A stretch of 64,000 nt of DNA from Burkholderia diffusa (GTDB lineage Bacteria > Pseudomonadota > Gammaproteobacteria > Burkholderiales > Burkholderiaceae), in contig NZ_CABVPN010000014.1 in NCBI RefSeq assembly GCF_902499115.1, positions 124,001 to 188,000 of the forward strand, read 5' to 3'. Position numbers and translations under genes: made by a program. The notes below the pieces were generated by a model, which saw only the letters and a program-made list of their open reading frames with translations, had not been told where the DNA came from and searched no databases. Within the stretch, counting starts at the first letter, position 1; each line of letters opens with the position of its first letter. This document shows positions 34,168-43,300 of this stretch, in pieces.

Positions 34168-34190
34168 GCACCGGGCGCGACGCCCGGTGC
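34168..34190 (-). other. strong hairpin between obgE and proB
   Basis: Perfect 10-bp stem GCACCGGGCG/CGCCCGGTGC with a 3-nt loop, just after the obgE stop. On the minus strand it is followed by CGGAATTTAAG rather than a proper T-run, so it could be a weak terminator or a processing/stability element. Confidence 0.6.
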
Positions 34191-34203
34191 GTTCCGGCCA
34201 CGC

Positions 34204-35316
34204 TCAGGCGTCGTCGCCGGGCGTCGCGCCGCCAGCGGCGGGCGGCGCATCGCGGAATCGCACGTCCGCGGCCAGATCTTCCTCTTCCGCCGCGCGATGC
34301 GCGTCCGAATGCTGGGCGAGGTAGTCGTAGATCGCGTAGCACAGCGCTTCGCAGCCCTGGCCCGTGAGCGCCGAAATCTCGAACACCGGGCCGTCCCAGC
34401 CGAAACGGTCGAGGAAATCGGCGACGCGCGCCTCGCGCTCGTCTTCCGGCACCATGTCGAGCTTGTTGAGGACGAGCCAGCGCGGCTTCTCATAGAGCGC
34501 CTCGTCGTACTTGCGCAGTTCGCCAACGATCGCGGTTGCTTCCGCGACCGGATCGACGCTTTCGTCAAACGGAGCCAAATCGACGAGATGCAAGAGCACG
34601 CCGGTGCGCTGCAAGTGTCGCAGGAACTGGTGGCCGAGGCCCGCACCTTCAGCTGCGCCCTCGATCAGCCCCGGGATGTCGGCGATCACGAAGCTCTTGC
34701 TCGGGCCGACCCGCACGACGCCGAGGTTCGGCGCGAGCGTTGTGAACGGATAGTCGGCGATCTTCGGCTTCGCGTTCGACACCGACGAGATGAAGGTCGA
34801 CTTGCCAGCGTTCGGCATGCCGAGCAGACCGACGTCGGCGAGCACCTTCAGTTCGAGCCTCAGCATGCGCCGTTCGCCCGGCTTGCCGTCGGTCTTCTGG
34901 CGCGGCGCGCGGTTCGTGCTCGACTTGAAATGCAGGTTGCCGAGACCGCCTGCGCCACCCTTCGCGAGCATCACCTGCTGATCGTGCTCGGTCAGGTCGG
35001 CGATCAGTTCGCCCGTGTCCATGTCGGTCACGACCGTGCCGACCGGCATGCGCAGCGTGACGTCGTCACCGCCCTTGCCGTAGCAATCGGATCCGCGACC
35101 GTTTTCGCCGTTGCGCGCCAGGTGCTTCTTCGCGTAGCGATAGTCGATCAGCGTGTTGATGTTACGGTCAGCGATCGCGTAGACGTTCCCGCCCCGGCCG
35201 CCGTCGCCGCCGTCCGGCCCGCCGAACGGAACGAATTTCTCGCGGCGCATCGACGCGCTGCCATCGCCTCCGTCGCCGGCGATGACTTCGATTCGTGCTT
35301 CGTCAATGAACTTCAT
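34204..35316 (-). CDS. obgE: Obg/CgtA GTPase
   Basis: 370 residues; essential GTPase acting in 50S subunit maturation and stress signalling. The N-terminal glycine-rich Obg fold begins MKFIDEARIEVIAGDGGDGS. The GTPase domain has the P-loop VGLLGMPNAGKSTFISSVSN, VVRVGPSKSFVIADIPGLIE, and NKLDMVPEDE. The C-terminal tail is short and acidic. Downstream of rplU-rpmA, as in most bacteria, but a strong terminator separates it from rpmA. Confidence 0.97.
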   Translation of the reverse strand: MKFIDEARIEVIAGDGGDGSASMRREKFVPFGGPDGGDGGRGGNVYAIADRNINTLIDYRYAKKHLARNGENGRGSDCYGKGGDDVTLRMPVGTVVTDMDTGELIADLTEHDQQVMLAKGGAGGLGNLHFKSSTNRAPRQKTDGKPGERRMLRLELKVLADVGLLGMPNAGKSTFISSVSNAKPKIADYPFTTLAPNLGVVRVGPSKSFVIADIPGLIEGAAEGAGLGHQFLRHLQRTGVLLHLVDLAPFDESVDPVAEATAIVGELRKYDEALYEKPRWLVLNKLDMVPEDEREARVADFLDRFGWDGPVFEISALTGQGCEALCYAIYDYLAQHSDAHRAAEEEDLAADVRFRDAPPAAGGATPGDDA

Positions 35317-35442
35317 TCGTCACTCCGACCAGTATTTCCGCTATTGTGCCGCGCGCCGGCGCGCTTGAACAATCTGCCGTTCGGCCAATTGCCCGCCGTT
35401 TCGCGACAGCCGCCGGTGCGCACATGCGCCCGGCGGCCAAAT

Positions 35443-35476
35443 AAAAAAAGGCCCCGCGAAGACTGCGGGGCCTTTC
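35443..35476 (-). terminator. intrinsic terminator of rplU-rpmA
   Basis: On the minus strand the perfect 8-bp stem GGCCCCGC/GCGGGGCC with a 7-nt loop is followed by seven Ts (35449-35443). Confidence 0.92.
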
Positions 35477-35503
35477 GGCTACGAAGCCCGTGGGTGCCTG
35501 AAC

Positions 35504-35767
35504 TTAGGCAGCCGCCGGGACAACGATGACCAGATGCTTCTTGTCCGCGCCCTTGGTCGCGAACTTGACGTGACCGTCGACCAGCGCGAACAGGGTGTGA
35601 TCCTTGCCCATGCCGACGTTCTCGCCAGCGTGCATGCGCGTACCGCGCTGACGCACGATGATGCCGCCGGCATTGATTGCCTGGCCGCCATACACTTTCA
35701 CGCCGAGACGTTTCGACTCGGAGTCGCGGCCGTTCCGGGAAGAGCCGCCTGCCTTTTTGTGTGCCAT
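35504..35767 (-). CDS. rpmA: 50S ribosomal protein L27
   Basis: 87 residues, beginning [20 protein letters not shown], the standard N-terminus reaching towards the peptidyl-transferase centre. [20 protein letters not shown] and [17 protein letters not shown] are the conserved body. Co-transcribed with rplU (24-bp gap). Confidence 0.99.
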
Positions 35768-35791
35768 CTGATTGCTCCTTTACCGAGGCGC

Positions 35792-36103
35792 TTACGCGTT
35801 GATCGCGTCGATGCGCAGCTCAGTGTAGTTCTGGCGGTGGCCGCCGTGCTTTTGGTAGTGCTTCCGGCGACGCATCTTGAAGATGGTGACCTTGGCATGA
35901 CGACCGTGCGACACAACGGTGGCCTTGACGGAAGCCCCACTGACCAGCGGCGTACCGAACTTAATCGATTCGCCTTCGCCCACTGCGAGAACCTGGTCGA
36001 GCGTGATTTCAGCGTCAATGTCAGCCGGTATCTGTTCTACTTTGAGTTTTTCGCCAACGGCAACCTTGTACTGCTTGCCGCCGGTTTTTATGACCGCGTA
36101 CAT
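35792..36103 (-). CDS. rplU: 50S ribosomal protein L21
   Basis: 103 residues beginning MYAVIKTGGKQYKVAVGEKL, full length. Conserved MRRRKHYQKHGGHRQNYTEL near the C-terminus binds 23S rRNA. The start is chosen from the family N-terminus; a longer in-frame extension upstream has no support. Driven by the strong promoter at 36159-36187. Confidence 0.99.
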   Translation of the reverse strand: MYAVIKTGGKQYKVAVGEKLKVEQIPADIDAEITLDQVLAVGEGESIKFGTPLVSGASVKATVVSHGRHAKVTIFKMRRRKHYQKHGGHRQNYTELRIDAINA

Positions 36104-36158
36104 TGAGAACCTCACTCTGGATCCAATTTTTCCGCACACCACGCGCGGAAAACACGTG

Positions 36159-36187
36159 ATTATACATGGGGTTAGCACCCAAGTCAA
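36159..36187 (-). promoter_or_regulatory. strong sigma70 promoter of rplU-rpmA
   Basis: On the minus strand TTGACT (36187-36182) and a consensus TATAAT (36164-36159) are exactly 17 bp apart, giving a leader of ~48 nt. Confidence 0.88.
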
Positions 36188-36281
36188 AGCCGATCCGCGA
36201 TTGCCGCGCGCAAGACCTGGCCGGACGGCCAAAATCACCGTGCCGGCACGTCCGACAGACCGGGATATCGTGGATTCGACT

Positions 36282-36287
36282 TATAAT
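36282..36287 (+). promoter_or_regulatory. consensus -10 element upstream of ispB
   Basis: TATAAT 26 bp before the ispB ATG; a matching -35 is not obvious. Confidence 0.4.
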
Positions 36288-36313
36288 CCGCGGCATCACC
36301 CATTTCGATCATC

Positions 36314-37309
36314 ATGTCGTCGTCCACCGCCTCCCCCACCCTCAGCGCCGCCCACCTGCTCGCCCCGATCGCCAGCGACATGGAGCAGGTGAATCGCGTT
36401 ATCCGGCAGAGCCTCGCGTCCGACGTGCTGCTGATCAACCAGATCGCCGAGTACATCATCGGCGCGGGCGGCAAGCGGCTGCGTCCGGCCCTGCTTTTGC
36501 TCGTCGCCGGTGCGCTCGGCGAGACGTCGCACCAGCGGCACGTGCTGGCTGCCGTCGTCGAGTTCATCCACACCGCCACGCTGCTGCATGACGACGTCGT
36601 CGACGAATCCGAACTGCGGCGCGGCCGCCAGACGGCCAACGCGCTGTTCGGCAATGCGGCGAGCGTGCTGGTCGGCGACTACCTCTATTCGCGCTCGTTC
36701 GAGATGATGGTCGGCGTCGGCAAGATGCGCGTGATGGAAATCCTGTCGGAAGCGACGACGATCATCTCCGAAGGCGAAGTGCTCCAGCTTCTGAACATGC
36801 ACGACGCGGACGTCGACGAGTCGCGCTACATGCAGGTGATCCGCTACAAGACAGCGAAGCTGTTCGAGGCATCGGCCCGCCTGGGCGCAGTGCTCGCCGG
36901 CGCCGATGCGCCGACCGAAGCCGCCGCTGCCGAATACGGCCGGCGGATCGGCACCGCATTCCAGATCATGGACGACTGGCTCGACTATGCTGGCACGGCC
37001 GAAGCGATGGGCAAGAATGCCGGCGACGATCTGCGCGAAGGCAAACCGACGCTCCCGCTCATCTACCTGATCGAACGCGGCACGCCAGAACAGTCGGCGC
37101 TCGCGCGCGAGGTGATCGAACAAGGCGGCACCGATCGCTTCGATACGATTTTCGATGCAATCACCCGCTCGGGCGCGCTCGACCATACGCTCGAATGTGC
37201 GCGCAAGGAAGCACAGGCCGCTGCGGCCGCGATCGCCGCGTTCCCGGATTCGATCTACAAGGAAAGCCTGCTCGCGCTGTGCTCGTACTCGACGTCGCGA
37301 CAGTCGTAA
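36314..37309 (+). CDS. ispB: octaprenyl diphosphate synthase (trans-polyprenyl synthase)
   Basis: 331 residues; elongates farnesyl diphosphate to the C40 chain of ubiquinone-8. First Asp-rich motif LLHDDVVDESELRRGRQTAN and second motif FQIMDDWLDYAGTAEAMGKN, then AGDDLREGKPTLPLIYLIER. The length fits IspB. Divergent from rplU, a common arrangement. It is followed by an AT-rich inverted repeat and then tRNA-Pro. Confidence 0.95.
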   Translation: MSSSTASPTLSAAHLLAPIASDMEQVNRVIRQSLASDVLLINQIAEYIIGAGGKRLRPALLLLVAGALGETSHQRHVLAAVVEFIHTATLLHDDVVDESELRRGRQTANALFGNAASVLVGDYLYSRSFEMMVGVGKMRVMEILSEATTIISEGEVLQLLNMHDADVDESRYMQVIRYKTAKLFEASARLGAVLAGADAPTEAAAAEYGRRIGTAFQIMDDWLDYAGTAEAMGKNAGDDLREGKPTLPLIYLIERGTPEQSALAREVIEQGGTDRFDTIFDAITRSGALDHTLECARKEAQAAAAAIAAFPDSIYKESLLALCSYSTSRQS

Positions 37310-37330
37310 ACGCGCCGTGAAGGGGACGAG

Positions 37331-37365
37331 ATACCTTGTCTCGAAAAATTTCTTCAACAAGGTAT
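37331..37365 (+). repeat. inverted repeat downstream of ispB
   Basis: 9-bp arms ATACCTTGT (37331-37339) and ACAAGGTAT (37357-37365) around a 17-nt AT-rich loop, 22 bp after the ispB stop, with a short T-tract (TCCCTTTT) after it. A possible weak terminator. Confidence 0.45.
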
Positions 37366-37458
37366 TCCCTTTTAGAAAAAACATCGTTATAGTTACGTTC
37401 TTGCTTGAGACGACGCAGCGATCTTCACGAAGGCGCTAGAGTCGGAAGAGCAAAAAAT

Positions 37459-37535
37459 CGGGGTGTAGCTTAGCCTGGTAGAGCGCTACGTTCGGGACGT
37501 AGAGGCCGGAGGTTCGAATCCTCTCACCCCGACCA
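37459..37535 (+). tRNA. tRNA-Pro (CGG anticodon)
   Basis: 77 nt with encoded CCA. The acceptor stem CGGGGTG pairs with CACCCCG. D-arm AGCTTAGCCTGGTAGAGCG; anticodon arm CTACG-TTCGGGA-CGTAG with anticodon CGG; T-loop GGTTCGAATC. Reads CCG codons, which are abundant in this GC-rich genome. Immediately followed by a terminator; the promoter is not clear. Confidence 0.97.
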
Positions 37536-37541
37536 GATTTG

Positions 37542-37575
37542 AAAAAACCGTGCACCACGTGCACGGTTTTTTTTT
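37542..37575 (+). terminator. intrinsic terminator of tRNA-Pro
   Basis: 8-bp GC stem CCGTGCAC/GTGCACGG extended by A6/T6 pairing, ending in a nine-T run. Confidence 0.93.
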
Positions 37576-37683
37576 GCCTTCCTTTTGCCCGGTCACGCGA
37601 GCCCGATGCCGCGTGCGATATATCCCGGCCGCCGGCCTCTGCTATATTCCCTCCATCCCTGTCCTTCACTGCCCTTCTGACGC

Positions 37684-38970
37684 GTGGACCAAATTCCCTT
37701 ATGGGCGCAAATCGGCGCCGTCTTCCTGCTTCTCCTCTGCTCCAGCTTCTTTTCCATTTCCGAGACCGCGATGATGGCGCTCAACCGCCATCGGCTGAAG
37801 CATCTCGCCGGCCAGGGTGTGCTCGGCGCGAAAACCACGCAGGGTCTTCTCACACGCACCGACCTGCTGCTCAGCGTGATCCTGATCGGCAATAATCTGT
37901 TCAACACGATCATCCCGGTTCTGACGACCTCGCTCGCGCTACACACGTTCGGCCGCAACAACCTCGCGCTGTCGATCGCGACCGGCATCGTCGCGTTCCT
38001 GATCATCGTGTTCGCGGAAATCGCGCCGAAGATCGTCGGCGCGACCTTCCCCGAGCGCATCGCGCTGCCCGCCAGTCTCGTGATCGCGCCGCTGATGCGC
38101 GTGTTCAAGCCGATCGTGTGGTTCGTCAACGCGCTCGCGAACGGCGTGCTCTGGGTGCTGCGCATCAACACGAAGAAGGGCCGCGACCAGCGGATGTCGG
38201 CCGACGAGCTGCGCGCGATCGTGCTCGAATCGAGCAGCTTCATGCCGACCAAGCACCGCAGCATCCTGCTCAACCTGTTCGACCTCGAGAACATCACCGT
38301 CGACGACGTGATGGTGCCGCGCCGGCAAATCGAATCGCTCAACTTTCACGCGCCACTCGACGACATCCTGCATCAGCTCGAGACCTGCTATCACAACCGC
38401 CTGGTCGTCTACGAAGGTGACATCGACAAGGTGCTCGGCGTGTTGCACGTCCGGAAGACACTCACCGCACTTCACAACCAGGATTTCGACCGCGAAACGT
38501 TGCGCACGCTGCTCGCCGAGCCGTACTACGTGCCGTCGGGCACGCCGGTCGTCCAGCAGCTCCAGTATTTCCAGGAGAGCCGGCAGCGAACCGCACTTGT
38601 CGTCAACGAGTACGGCGAACTCGAGGGGCTCGTCACGCCCGAGGACATCATCGAGGAACTGATCGGCGAATTCACGACGTCGATGCCGCGCGGCGAACGC
38701 GCGGGCGGCTGGAACCAGAACGGCGAATGCATCGTCGCCGCCAGCATGCCGCTGCGGGAACTGAACCGCTGGCTGCACCTGCAACTGCCAACCGACGGAC
38801 CAAAAACGTTGAACGGCCTGATCCTCGAAATCCTCGAGGAAATTCCCGAAGGCGACGTGTGCCTGAAAATCCGTGACGTGATGCTCGAGGTCATGCGCAG
38901 CGACGACCAGGCCGTTCGCACCGTCAAGCTCTTCAAGCCGCGCAGCACGCGCGCACGCGCCACGCGCTAG
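37684..38970 (+). CDS. CorC/HlyC-family membrane protein (CNNM-DUF21, CBS pair, CorC domain)
   Basis: 428 residues from a GTG start. An N-terminal DUF21/CNNM domain with about four membrane helices (SSFFSISETAMMALNRHRLK is the conserved block) precedes two CBS domains (residues ~205-330, including VDDVMVPRRQIESLNF and YGELEGLVTPEDIIEELIGE) and a C-terminal CorC/HlyC domain. Members are linked to magnesium or other divalent-cation export and tolerance; 'hemolysin' is a legacy name. The substrate is not shown here. Confidence 0.92.
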   Translation: MDQIPLWAQIGAVFLLLLCSSFFSISETAMMALNRHRLKHLAGQGVLGAKTTQGLLTRTDLLLSVILIGNNLFNTIIPVLTTSLALHTFGRNNLALSIATGIVAFLIIVFAEIAPKIVGATFPERIALPASLVIAPLMRVFKPIVWFVNALANGVLWVLRINTKKGRDQRMSADELRAIVLESSSFMPTKHRSILLNLFDLENITVDDVMVPRRQIESLNFHAPLDDILHQLETCYHNRLVVYEGDIDKVLGVLHVRKTLTALHNQDFDRETLRTLLAEPYYVPSGTPVVQQLQYFQESRQRTALVVNEYGELEGLVTPEDIIEELIGEFTTSMPRGERAGGWNQNGECIVAASMPLRELNRWLHLQLPTDGPKTLNGLILEILEEIPEGDVCLKIRDVMLEVMRSDDQAVRTVKLFKPRSTRARATR

Positions 38971-39052
38971 CCGAACGGCCGACTGTCAGCACCGCTCGCG
39001 ATACGCGACCATTTGCAGGTCACGATCAACAGGCGGCCGAGCGCCGGCTCAC

Positions 39053-40330
39053 ATGCACCTCCCACCTCCTGGGGCGCCGCTGCACACGCAGCGGCCGCCT
39101 GCCTCCATCGACGCATCGCCCGCTGAAACGCCCCGGTCGCTCGATGCGGCGCAGCTCGACGATTCGCCCGCCGTGCGGCTGCTGACCGACACGCTGCACG
39201 CCGCCCGCGTGCGCGACGCGTCCGACGTCCACGTCGAACCGTTCGAAGCAGGCTGGCGCATCCGCCTGCGCATCGACGGCGTCCTGCACGAACACGCGCG
39301 GCCGCCTGCTCATCTGCGCGACGCACTCGTCACACGGATCAAGGTGCTCTCCCGCATGGACATCGCCGAGCGCCGGCTTCCGCAGGACGGCCGGCTGCGC
39401 ATCGCGGTCGACGGCGGCATGCGAGGCGACTACCGGGTCAGCTCGCTGCCCACGCTGTTCGGCGAGAAACTCGTGTTGCGTCGCCTCGAAACATTACCGC
39501 CCGACCTCACGCTTGCGCGCCTCGGCTTCGACGCGCGGCAGGCGGCGGCGATGGAGGCCGCGATTCTCGCGCCGCACGGCCTCGTGCTCGTCACCGGGCC
39601 GACCGGAAGCGGCAAGACGCTGTCGCTCTACTGCGCGCTGCAGATGCTCGACCGCGATGCCCACAACGTGTGCACGGTCGAGGATCCGGCCGAGATTCAG
39701 CTCGACGGCATCAACCAGGTCGGCGTGGCGGAAAAAGCCGGGCTCACTTTCGCCACCGCGCTGCGCGCGCTGCTGCGGCAGGACCCGGATGTCATCATGG
39801 TCGGCGAGATTCGCGATGCGGAGACGGCCGACGTCGCGATCAAGGCCGCGCAGACCGGGCACCTCGTGCTGTCGACGCTGCACACGAACGACGCGCCGAC
39901 AGCCGTCGCGCGACTGCTCGACATCGGCGTCGCGCCGTACAACCTGGCGGCCGCATTGCGCCTCGTCACCGCGCAACGCCTCGTTCGGCGCCTGTGCACC
40001 ATCTGCCGCGTGCGTTCCGACGCGTCGGCACGCGCGCTGCGCGAAGCTGGCTGCGATTCGGCAGCGCTGGAATCCGGATGGCGTCCGTTCGTCGCGCGCG
40101 GCTGTGCCGCCTGTCACGGCATCGGTTATCGCGGCCGGATCGGCCTGCATCAGACAATGCCGGTTTCACCGGCAATGGCGGAGCGCATCGTCGCGCGCGC
40201 AAGCGTCGGCACGCTCGCACAATGCGCGGCGTCCGAGGGCGTATGCAGTCTGCGCGACGCGGCACTTGCGCACGTCCGCGACGGCACGACGAGCATCGCG
40301 GAAGCGCTGGCCGCGACGCCTGACGCGTGA
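39053..40330 (+). CDS. pilB: type IV pilus assembly ATPase (PilB/GspE family, short form)
   Basis: 425 residues; powers pseudopilus or pilus polymerisation. The conserved core is complete: DASDVHVEPFEAGWRIRLRI, Walker A LVTGPTGSGKTLSLYCALQM, VEDPAEIQLDGINQVGVAEK, Walker B DPDVIMVGEIRDAETADVAI, the His box TGHLVLSTLHTNDAPTAVAR, and a C-terminal tetracysteine zinc site (CTICRV and CAACHGIGYRGR). The N-terminal domain of full-length PilB (~560 residues) is absent, as in E. coli HofB. Its stop overlaps the next GTG. Confidence 0.92.
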   Translation: MHLPPPGAPLHTQRPPASIDASPAETPRSLDAAQLDDSPAVRLLTDTLHAARVRDASDVHVEPFEAGWRIRLRIDGVLHEHARPPAHLRDALVTRIKVLSRMDIAERRLPQDGRLRIAVDGGMRGDYRVSSLPTLFGEKLVLRRLETLPPDLTLARLGFDARQAAAMEAAILAPHGLVLVTGPTGSGKTLSLYCALQMLDRDAHNVCTVEDPAEIQLDGINQVGVAEKAGLTFATALRALLRQDPDVIMVGEIRDAETADVAIKAAQTGHLVLSTLHTNDAPTAVARLLDIGVAPYNLAAALRLVTAQRLVRRLCTICRVRSDASARALREAGCDSAALESGWRPFVARGCAACHGIGYRGRIGLHQTMPVSPAMAERIVARASVGTLAQCAASEGVCSLRDAALAHVRDGTTSIAEALAATPDA

Positions 40331-41541
40331 CCGCCATGCGTGCACCGCCAAACGAAACCTGCTTCGCGTGGCGCGGCCGTCGTCGCGACGGCACGCCATG
40401 CCGCGGGAACGTCATCGCCTTCGATGCCGCCGCCGCACGAGCAGCGCTCGCGCGCGACGGCGTCGCGGTGCTGTCGCTCGACGTCCGCGGCGCGGCCCGA
40501 CCACCAGCGGCCGGAGCAAGGGAGGTCACGCGCTTCACGCGTCAGCTCGCGAGCCTGCTGCAAGCCGGACTACCACTCGCACCGTCGCTCGAGATGCTCG
40601 CCCGCACCCGCACGCGCGACGGGCTGCCGCGCATCGCCGCCGGTCTCGCGCGCGAGATCGTCGGCGGGCAACGCTTCGCCGCCGCGCTCGCACGCTATCC
40701 GTCCCAGTTCGGCATGCTGTATCGCCAGTTGATCGAGGTGGGCGAGGCATCGGGTGCGCTCGGTACCGTACTGACCCGCGTCGCGGAGCACCGGGAACGC
40801 GCCGACGCGCAATGGCGCAAGCTGCGTGCCGCACTTGCGTACCCGGTCGCCGTCATCGTGTTCGCGCTCGCTATCTCGGCCGCGCTGATGGTGTGGGTCG
40901 TGCCGACGTTCCGACAGATCTTCGACGGTTTCGGCGCGGCACTGCCTGCACCGACCCGCGCCCTGCTCGCCCTCTCGTCCGCGACATCGGCCTGGGGTGG
41001 CACGTTGGTTGCCGGCGCAGCCGTCGCAGTATTCACCGCGCGCCACGCGCTGCGGCGCTCGCCTTCGCTGCGCTATACGGTGGCACGGCATCTGCTGAAT
41101 CTGCCGTTCGTCGGCAGCGCGCTCACGCGCTTCGCGACCGCGCGCTGGTGCCGCTCGCTTGCAACGCTGCTCGGTGCCGGCGTCCCACTCGCCGATGCGT
41201 TCGCCACGCTCGAGCGCACCGCCGGCCATCCGGTGTTCGAACAGGCCACCGCACAGATTGCGACGCGCGTGCTGCGCGGCGCGCGCCTGGCCGATGCGAT
41301 GCACGCGACGGGATGCTTCCCGGACGACGTCGTGCAGCCGATCGCCGTCGCCGAGGAAACCGGCGCGCTCGACACGATGCTCACCGATATCGCCGCGCTA
41401 TGCGAGCGTCAGCTCGACGCGCGTCTCGATGCGCTCGCCGCGCTCGGCGAGCCGCTGATCGTGATCGTGCTGGGCGCACTCGTCGGCGGCCTCGTGATCG
41501 CGATGTATCTGCCCATCCTTCAGCTGGGCAACGTGGTGTAG
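40327..41541 (+). CDS. pilC: type IV pilus inner-membrane platform protein (PilC/GspF family)
   Basis: 404 residues from a GTG overlapping the pilB stop (an ATG lies 9 bp further in). Two GspF domains: VTRFTRQLASLLQAGLPLAP (first) and RWCRSLATLLGAGVPLADAF (second), each followed by membrane helices (VAVIVFALAISAALMVWVV and a C-terminal IVIVLGALVGGLVIAMYLPI). It forms the inner-membrane rotor or platform contacted by PilB. Confidence 0.95.
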   Translation: MTAMRAPPNETCFAWRGRRRDGTPCRGNVIAFDAAAARAALARDGVAVLSLDVRGAARPPAAGAREVTRFTRQLASLLQAGLPLAPSLEMLARTRTRDGLPRIAAGLAREIVGGQRFAAALARYPSQFGMLYRQLIEVGEASGALGTVLTRVAEHRERADAQWRKLRAALAYPVAVIVFALAISAALMVWVVPTFRQIFDGFGAALPAPTRALLALSSATSAWGGTLVAGAAVAVFTARHALRRSPSLRYTVARHLLNLPFVGSALTRFATARWCRSLATLLGAGVPLADAFATLERTAGHPVFEQATAQIATRVLRGARLADAMHATGCFPDDVVQPIAVAEETGALDTMLTDIAALCERQLDARLDALAALGEPLIVIVLGALVGGLVIAMYLPILQLGNVV

Positions 41542-41586
41542 CATCGCAACCGATTCTGTCGCCTTTCATGCCCGAACCCGAGCCCC

Positions 41587-42498
41587 ATGACGCCCGCGCC
41601 CCTGATCACCGTTTTCGCCTCGCCCGACAGCATGTTGCTCGCGCTGGCGATGCTGCCGCATGCGGTGCAGTATGCGTTCGCCGTCGTGCTCGGCCTGTGC
41701 GTCGGCAGCTTCGTGAACGTCGTCGTGCACCGGGTCCCGGTGATGATGCAGCGCGCCTGGCAGGCCGAGATCGCCGAAGCGACCGGCAGTGCAAGCGCGC
41801 CGCCGGACGACGGTTATCCGCGGCATTACGATCTGTGGCGCCCGCGCAGCGCCTGTCCACATTGCGGTCACGTGCTGCGTGCGTGGGAGAACATCCCGCT
41901 CGTGAGCTACTTGCTGTTGCTCGGGCGCTGCCGTCAGTGCGGCCATGCGATCGGCATGCGCTATCCGCTCGTCGAGCTCGCCGGTGCGCTGCTCGCCGCC
42001 GGTTCGCTCGCCGCGTTCGGCCCCACCGTCGCCGCGCTCGCCGCGTTCGGACTGTGCGCGGCACTGCTGGCAATGAGCGCGATCGATATCCAGACCGGGT
42101 ACCTGCCCGATTCGATGACGCTGCCGATGCTGTGGGCCGGGCTCGCACTGAACCTCGGCGGCACGTTCACGTCGCTGCGTTCGGCCGTGGTCGGCGCGAT
42201 GGCCGGCTACCTGTTCCTGTGGTCGGTCTACTGGCTGTTCAAATGGTTGCGCGGCATCGAGGGCATCGGCTTCGGCGACCTCAAGCTGCTCGCCGCGCTC
42301 GGCGCATGGATGGGCTGGGCCGCGCTGCCGCAGGTCGTGCTGTTCGCCGCGGTGACGGGCGCGCTCGTCGGGCTCGTCGCGACCTGGCGCGGACGCATGC
42401 GCTTCGAGGAGCCGATTCCGTTCGGCCCGTTTCTCGCGGCAGGCGGCGTCGCGACGCTGTTTTTCGGCACCCCTTTCTACTCGGCACTCGGCGGCTGA
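41587..42498 (+). CDS. pilD: prepilin leader peptidase/N-methyltransferase
   Basis: 303 residues; cleaves and N-methylates type IV prepilins and pseudopilins. The N-terminal domain has LCVGSFVNVVVHRVPVMM and a tetracysteine zinc site in ACPHCGHVLRAWENIPLVS and GRCRQCGHAIGMRYPLVEL. Aspartyl protease motifs are MSAIDIQTGYLPDSMTLPM and GIGFGDLKLLAALGAWMGW. About eight membrane spans. No pilin gene is in the window, so it must act on substrates encoded elsewhere. The pilBCD-coaE-zapD-yacG order is typical of proteobacteria. Confidence 0.97.
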   Translation: MTPAPLITVFASPDSMLLALAMLPHAVQYAFAVVLGLCVGSFVNVVVHRVPVMMQRAWQAEIAEATGSASAPPDDGYPRHYDLWRPRSACPHCGHVLRAWENIPLVSYLLLLGRCRQCGHAIGMRYPLVELAGALLAAGSLAAFGPTVAALAAFGLCAALLAMSAIDIQTGYLPDSMTLPMLWAGLALNLGGTFTSLRSAVVGAMAGYLFLWSVYWLFKWLRGIEGIGFGDLKLLAALGAWMGWAALPQVVLFAAVTGALVGLVATWRGRMRFEEPIPFGPFLAAGGVATLFFGTPFYSALGG

Positions 42499-42582
42499 CA
42501 TGACGCACCGCCGGCGGCCGCCATGTTCGCTGCGTCGCGGGGAGGCGCTTCGCTGCCTCGCGACGGCCCGGCGGAGGCTCAC

Positions 42583-43191
42583 ATGTTTTCAATAGGACTC
42601 ACCGGCGGCATCGGCAGCGGCAAGACGACCGTCGCCGACATGTTCGCCGCACGCGGCGCATCGCTCGTCGATACCGACCTGATCGCGCACCGCATCACCG
42701 CACCGGCCGGCCTCGCGATGCCAGCGATCGAACAGGCATTCGGACCGGATTTCGTCGCTGCCGACGGCTCGCTCGACCGCGCGAAGATGCGCGCACTCAT
42801 TTTCAGCGACGACGACGCGCGTCGGCGCCTCGAAGCTATCACGCATCCGCTGATCCGCGCCGAGACCGAGCGCGAGGCCCGCGAAGCGCAGGGCCCTTAC
42901 GTGATCTTCGTCGTGCCGCTGCTCGTGGAGTCAGGTAACTGGAAGGCGCGCAGCGATCGCGTGCTGGTCGTCGACTGTCCGGTCGAAACGCAGATCGCAC
43001 GTGTGATGCGGCGCAATGATTTCACGCGCGAACAAGTCGAAGCGATCATCGCAAGACAAGCGACGCGCGAAGCGCGTCTCGCCGCGGCCGACGACGTGAT
43101 CGTCAACGACGCGACGACACCCGCTGCTCTCGCTGCACAGGTCGATGCACTGCACCAACGCTATCTTGCGTTCGCGGCTGCCGCACACTGA
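42583..43191 (+). CDS. coaE: dephospho-CoA kinase
   Basis: 202 residues; last step of CoA synthesis. P-loop MFSIGLTGGIGSGKTTVADM, then GASLVDTDLIAHRITAP and the CoaE lid region VLVVDCPVETQIARVMRRND. The start is chosen from the P-loop position and a GGAGG 6 nt upstream; an in-frame ATG 60 bp upstream would add residues not seen in the family. Confidence 0.97.
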   Translation: MFSIGLTGGIGSGKTTVADMFAARGASLVDTDLIAHRITAPAGLAMPAIEQAFGPDFVAADGSLDRAKMRALIFSDDDARRRLEAITHPLIRAETEREAREAQGPYVIFVVPLLVESGNWKARSDRVLVVDCPVETQIARVMRRNDFTREQVEAIIARQATREARLAAADDVIVNDATTPAALAAQVDALHQRYLAFAAAAH

Positions 43192-43300
43192 CCGCCGCGC
43201 GCGATCGTGATGGTGTACGAAATTGGTGCGTTGCTAGGGTAGACAGTGAGCATTAGAATGTCCTGCATTGTTTCAATCCCTACCCTAGAGGCGAGCGCGC

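Noticed and set aside
36104..36158. Possible autoregulatory L21 leader (L21 binding site) before rplU
   Set aside because: The leader is only ~48 nt and I see no stem-loop resembling a known ribosomal-protein leader.
37310..37600. Genomic-island attachment site at tRNA-Pro
   Set aside because: No integrase, no repeated 3' end of the tRNA and no compositional break nearby; the neighbours are ordinary core genes.
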